Part shown: positions 62,080 through 64,000 of the stretch, piece by piece | Layout: the number at the start of each line of letters is the position of its first letter | Numbering within the stretch: position 1 is the stretch's first letter | Assembly (NCBI RefSeq): GCF_018991925.1 | Contig: NW_024726235.1 | Coordinates: forward strand, 5,498,458-5,562,457 | Origin: Homarus americanus | Taxonomy: Eukaryota > Arthropoda > Malacostraca > Decapoda > Nephropidae | DNA: 64,000 bases | Direction: 5' to 3' | Notes under the pieces: generated by a model | What the model saw: only the letters and a program-made list of their open reading frames with translations | Database searches by the model: none | What the model was told of the DNA's origin: nothing | Position numbers and translations under genes: made by a program

Positions 62080-63181
62080 AGAATACAGTAAACTATTCAC
62101 ACTACAGTATATAAGGTATACTATATTATAATCGACAAAACTAAGTATTCCTAAACACGTCACTTAATCTAATCGTAATTACAAATTACAGGAAAGAAAA
62201 TCGAACCTTATAAGTAAACCTGAGCGCTGCTAGATACTACGTGGCCAGAAACACCAACTTAAACAACATTATGTGAAAAGGAATTAGTGGTGGTGGACGA
62301 GAGCAGTCCTCTTATGCAAGGCAGCAAAACACCGGTTAATGTGAACAAGCTGCAGGCTGGCAATATAACGGTGGTGCATTTTGGGTTCAGCACGCAGCGG
62401 TAATAAAAAAAAACGGGCACCAAATTCACTAGCATCATCAAAACATAGACGTAGGCTACAGGAACGAGTGGGCCGAGCCACGGAGTATAGATGATTATGT
62501 AAGAGCTGTAGCTGCTGTATCAACATGAAACACGCTCGAAAACAAAACTAGCAGATCATTATCTACTAACAGCAGCTACAATACAACTTTATGTGGAGGA
62601 CGCGCCTGGAGTACCAATGTGGAGGCAGCCAACCCCATGTACAACAAGGCGGGTTAAAAACAAAAGTAATGCATCATAATCTGCGAAAACCGACGTACGG
62701 GAACAGACAAGCCGAGGTATTTGTGAGTAGTCTTAGCACGTAAACCTATTAAAAACAACACCACTACCGTACATCATAGCCCGTAACCAGCTTTAAGCAA
62801 AACACTAACATAACGCGAGCGAGAACAACCCTCCAAAACCACGGAGACGGAAGTTTTAACACGCGGGGCAAAGACAGGGGGCAACAGTCCCAGCGTGCCC
62901 CACCACCACCATCACCAATAAACATAATTCGTGTCCATCTGCACTCGTAATGTCTCATAAAGGTGGAAATATTGCAGATGCTTCCTCAATTATACTCCCT
63001 GTTAATTTCCCCCCCATAATAAGGTTAGTGCCGGCCCCGTGTCGGAGGCCCTCGTAAAAAGGCAGAACTATAATAGCCGGTAGGACGCAGAGAAGTAAAA
63101 AGAGGGTACAGTGATCCACACCTAATCATGTTTATAATTGTTGTTGTACAGTTTGTTATTTAGGGGTTGTGGATATGATGA
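62077..63181. other. Mostly single-copy DNA with a diverged duplication
   Basis: Segments at about 62434-62490 and 62669-62731 share CATCAT, GACGTA, GGAAC and GCCGAG in order, and a fainter third copy may lie near 62750. Open frames on the minus strand (62259-62526, 62764-62958) have no known domain. Confidence 0.4.
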
Positions 63182-63246
63182 GGGGGAGGAGGGGCCGGGG
63201 TGGGGTGCTGTGAGGTGAGGTGGGGTGGGGTGGATTGGGGGGCAGG
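63182..63246 (+). repeat. G-rich tract with G-quadruplex potential
   Basis: Multiple GGGG runs (GGGGCCGGGGTGGGGTG, GGTGGGGTGGGGTG, GGGGGG) directly left of the terminal minisatellite. Confidence 0.7.
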
Positions 63247-63274
63247 TTATTATAAAATTAGAGGATTGGTAGCA

Positions 63275-63960
63275 ATGATAGAGCCAGCAACAGGTGGTGA
63301 GAGAACAACAGCAGAGCCAGCTATAGGTGGTGAGAGAACAACAGAGCCAGCAACAGGTAGTGAGAGAACAACAGTAGAGCCAGCAACAGGTAGTGAGAGA
63401 ACAACAACAGAGCCAGCAACAGGTGGTGAGAGAACAACAGCAGAGCCAGCTATAGGTGGTGAGAGAACAACAGAGCCAGCAACAGGTAGTGAGAGAACAA
63501 CAGTAGAGCCAGCAACAGGTAGTGAGAGAACAACAACAGAGCCAGCAACAGGTGGTGAGAGAACAACAGCCAGCAACAGGTGGTGAGAGAACAACAGAAA
63601 GCCAGCAACAGGTGAGAGAACAACAGCCAGCAACAGGTGGTGAGAGAACAACAGCAGAGCCAGCAACAGGTGGTGAGAGAACAACAGCAGAGCCAGCAAC
63701 AGGTGGTGAGAGAACAACAGCAGAGCCAGCAACAGGTGGTGAGAGAACAACAGCAGAGCCAGCAACAGGTAGTGAGAGAACAACAGAGCCAGCAACAGGT
63801 GGTGAGAGAACAACAGCAGAGCCAGCAACAGGTGGTGAGAGAACAACAGCAGAGCCAGCAACAGGTGGTGAGAGAACAACAGAGCCAGCAACAGGTGGTG
63901 AAAGAACAACAGCAGAGCCAGCAACAGGTGGTGAAAGAACAACAGCAGAGCCAGCAACAT
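63275..63960. repeat. 33-bp minisatellite with 129-bp higher-order unit
   Basis: The unit is GAGCCAGCAACAGGTGGTGA followed by GAGAACAACAGCA, with 30-bp variants lacking one triplet. A block of four monomers marked by CTATAGG (63321 and 63450) repeats with a 129-bp period. Most length changes are multiples of three, so the plus strand reads EPATGGERTTA repeatedly from an ATG at 63275. Irregular deletions at about 63570-63640 shift the frame, and the minus strand is open too, so I treat this as repeat DNA rather than a gene. Confidence 0.94.
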
Positions 63961-64000
63961 CTGTTTAATTTTTGGTCACTTTGATTTCAAGTTACAATAA

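Overview
This window looks like eukaryotic, non-coding, repeat-saturated DNA from an arthropod, most likely a decapod crustacean. The evidence is repeated tracts of the arthropod telomere pentamer TTAGG/CCTAA and its CCCAA/CCAAA variants, very long (CA)n, (GA)n, (ATG)n, (AAT)n and (AAC)n microsatellites, more than twenty unrelated minisatellite families, a 5'-truncated non-LTR retrotransposon tail of a kind common in decapods, and tRNA-derived SINE-like pieces. The species is not identifiable by eye. I see no complete protein-coding gene, rRNA, intact tRNA, operon or CRISPR array. Most long open frames are translations of tandem repeats.

Layout. 0.6-8.4 kb: a chain of minisatellites (22, 35, 28, 25, 26, 31 and 31 bp periods) with an (ATG)n block. 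8.7-14.2 kb: a CCTAA/CCAAA tract, then mostly single-copy DNA with one possible first coding exon (10909-11041) and a dispersed repeat present twice. 14.3-15.6 kb: GGTGATGGGTGA-type and GTACACGTGGCCCTC-type arrays. 18.4-20.5 kb: a 52-bp array alternating two monomer types, 45-bp, 40-bp and degenerate 31-bp arrays, and CCTAA tracts. 22.1-23.4 kb: an assembly gap followed by a satellite of about 25 bp. 24.6-25.5 kb: a very long CA tract. 28-32.4 kb: a 29-bp array, a possible terminal exon, and large GATGGTGTGTGG-type arrays interrupted by a retrotransposon 3' tail and a 45-bp array. 34-35 kb: a 29-bp array beside a tRNA-like SINE head. 37-40.4 kb: single-copy islands and TTAGG tracts that switch strand. 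41.2-45.4 kb: a second gap and a 4.1-kb array of the same 25-bp satellite on the opposite strand. 45.8-52.5 kb: AT, AAT and AAC microsatellites, more CCTAA, a retrotransposon ORF2 C-terminal remnant (48739-49420), and a short tandem repeat carrying CRE and CCAAT motifs. 52.5-58 kb: mainly single-copy DNA with nuclear-receptor-type sites. 58-64 kb: minisatellites, a perfect 119-bp tandem duplication, a candidate cysteine-rich exon, two adjoining fold-back elements and a 33-bp array at the right edge.

The strongest observation concerns assembly structure. The 25-bp satellite lies immediately right of both gaps but on opposite strands, and the two arrays share an exact 53-bp variant block and the same local order of monomer variants in inverted orientation. 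Inverting the contig between the gaps would place both arrays head-to-tail across one gap, so a contig-orientation error is a serious possibility; a real inverted satellite is the alternative. The three candidate exons rest on splice signals and open frames only.
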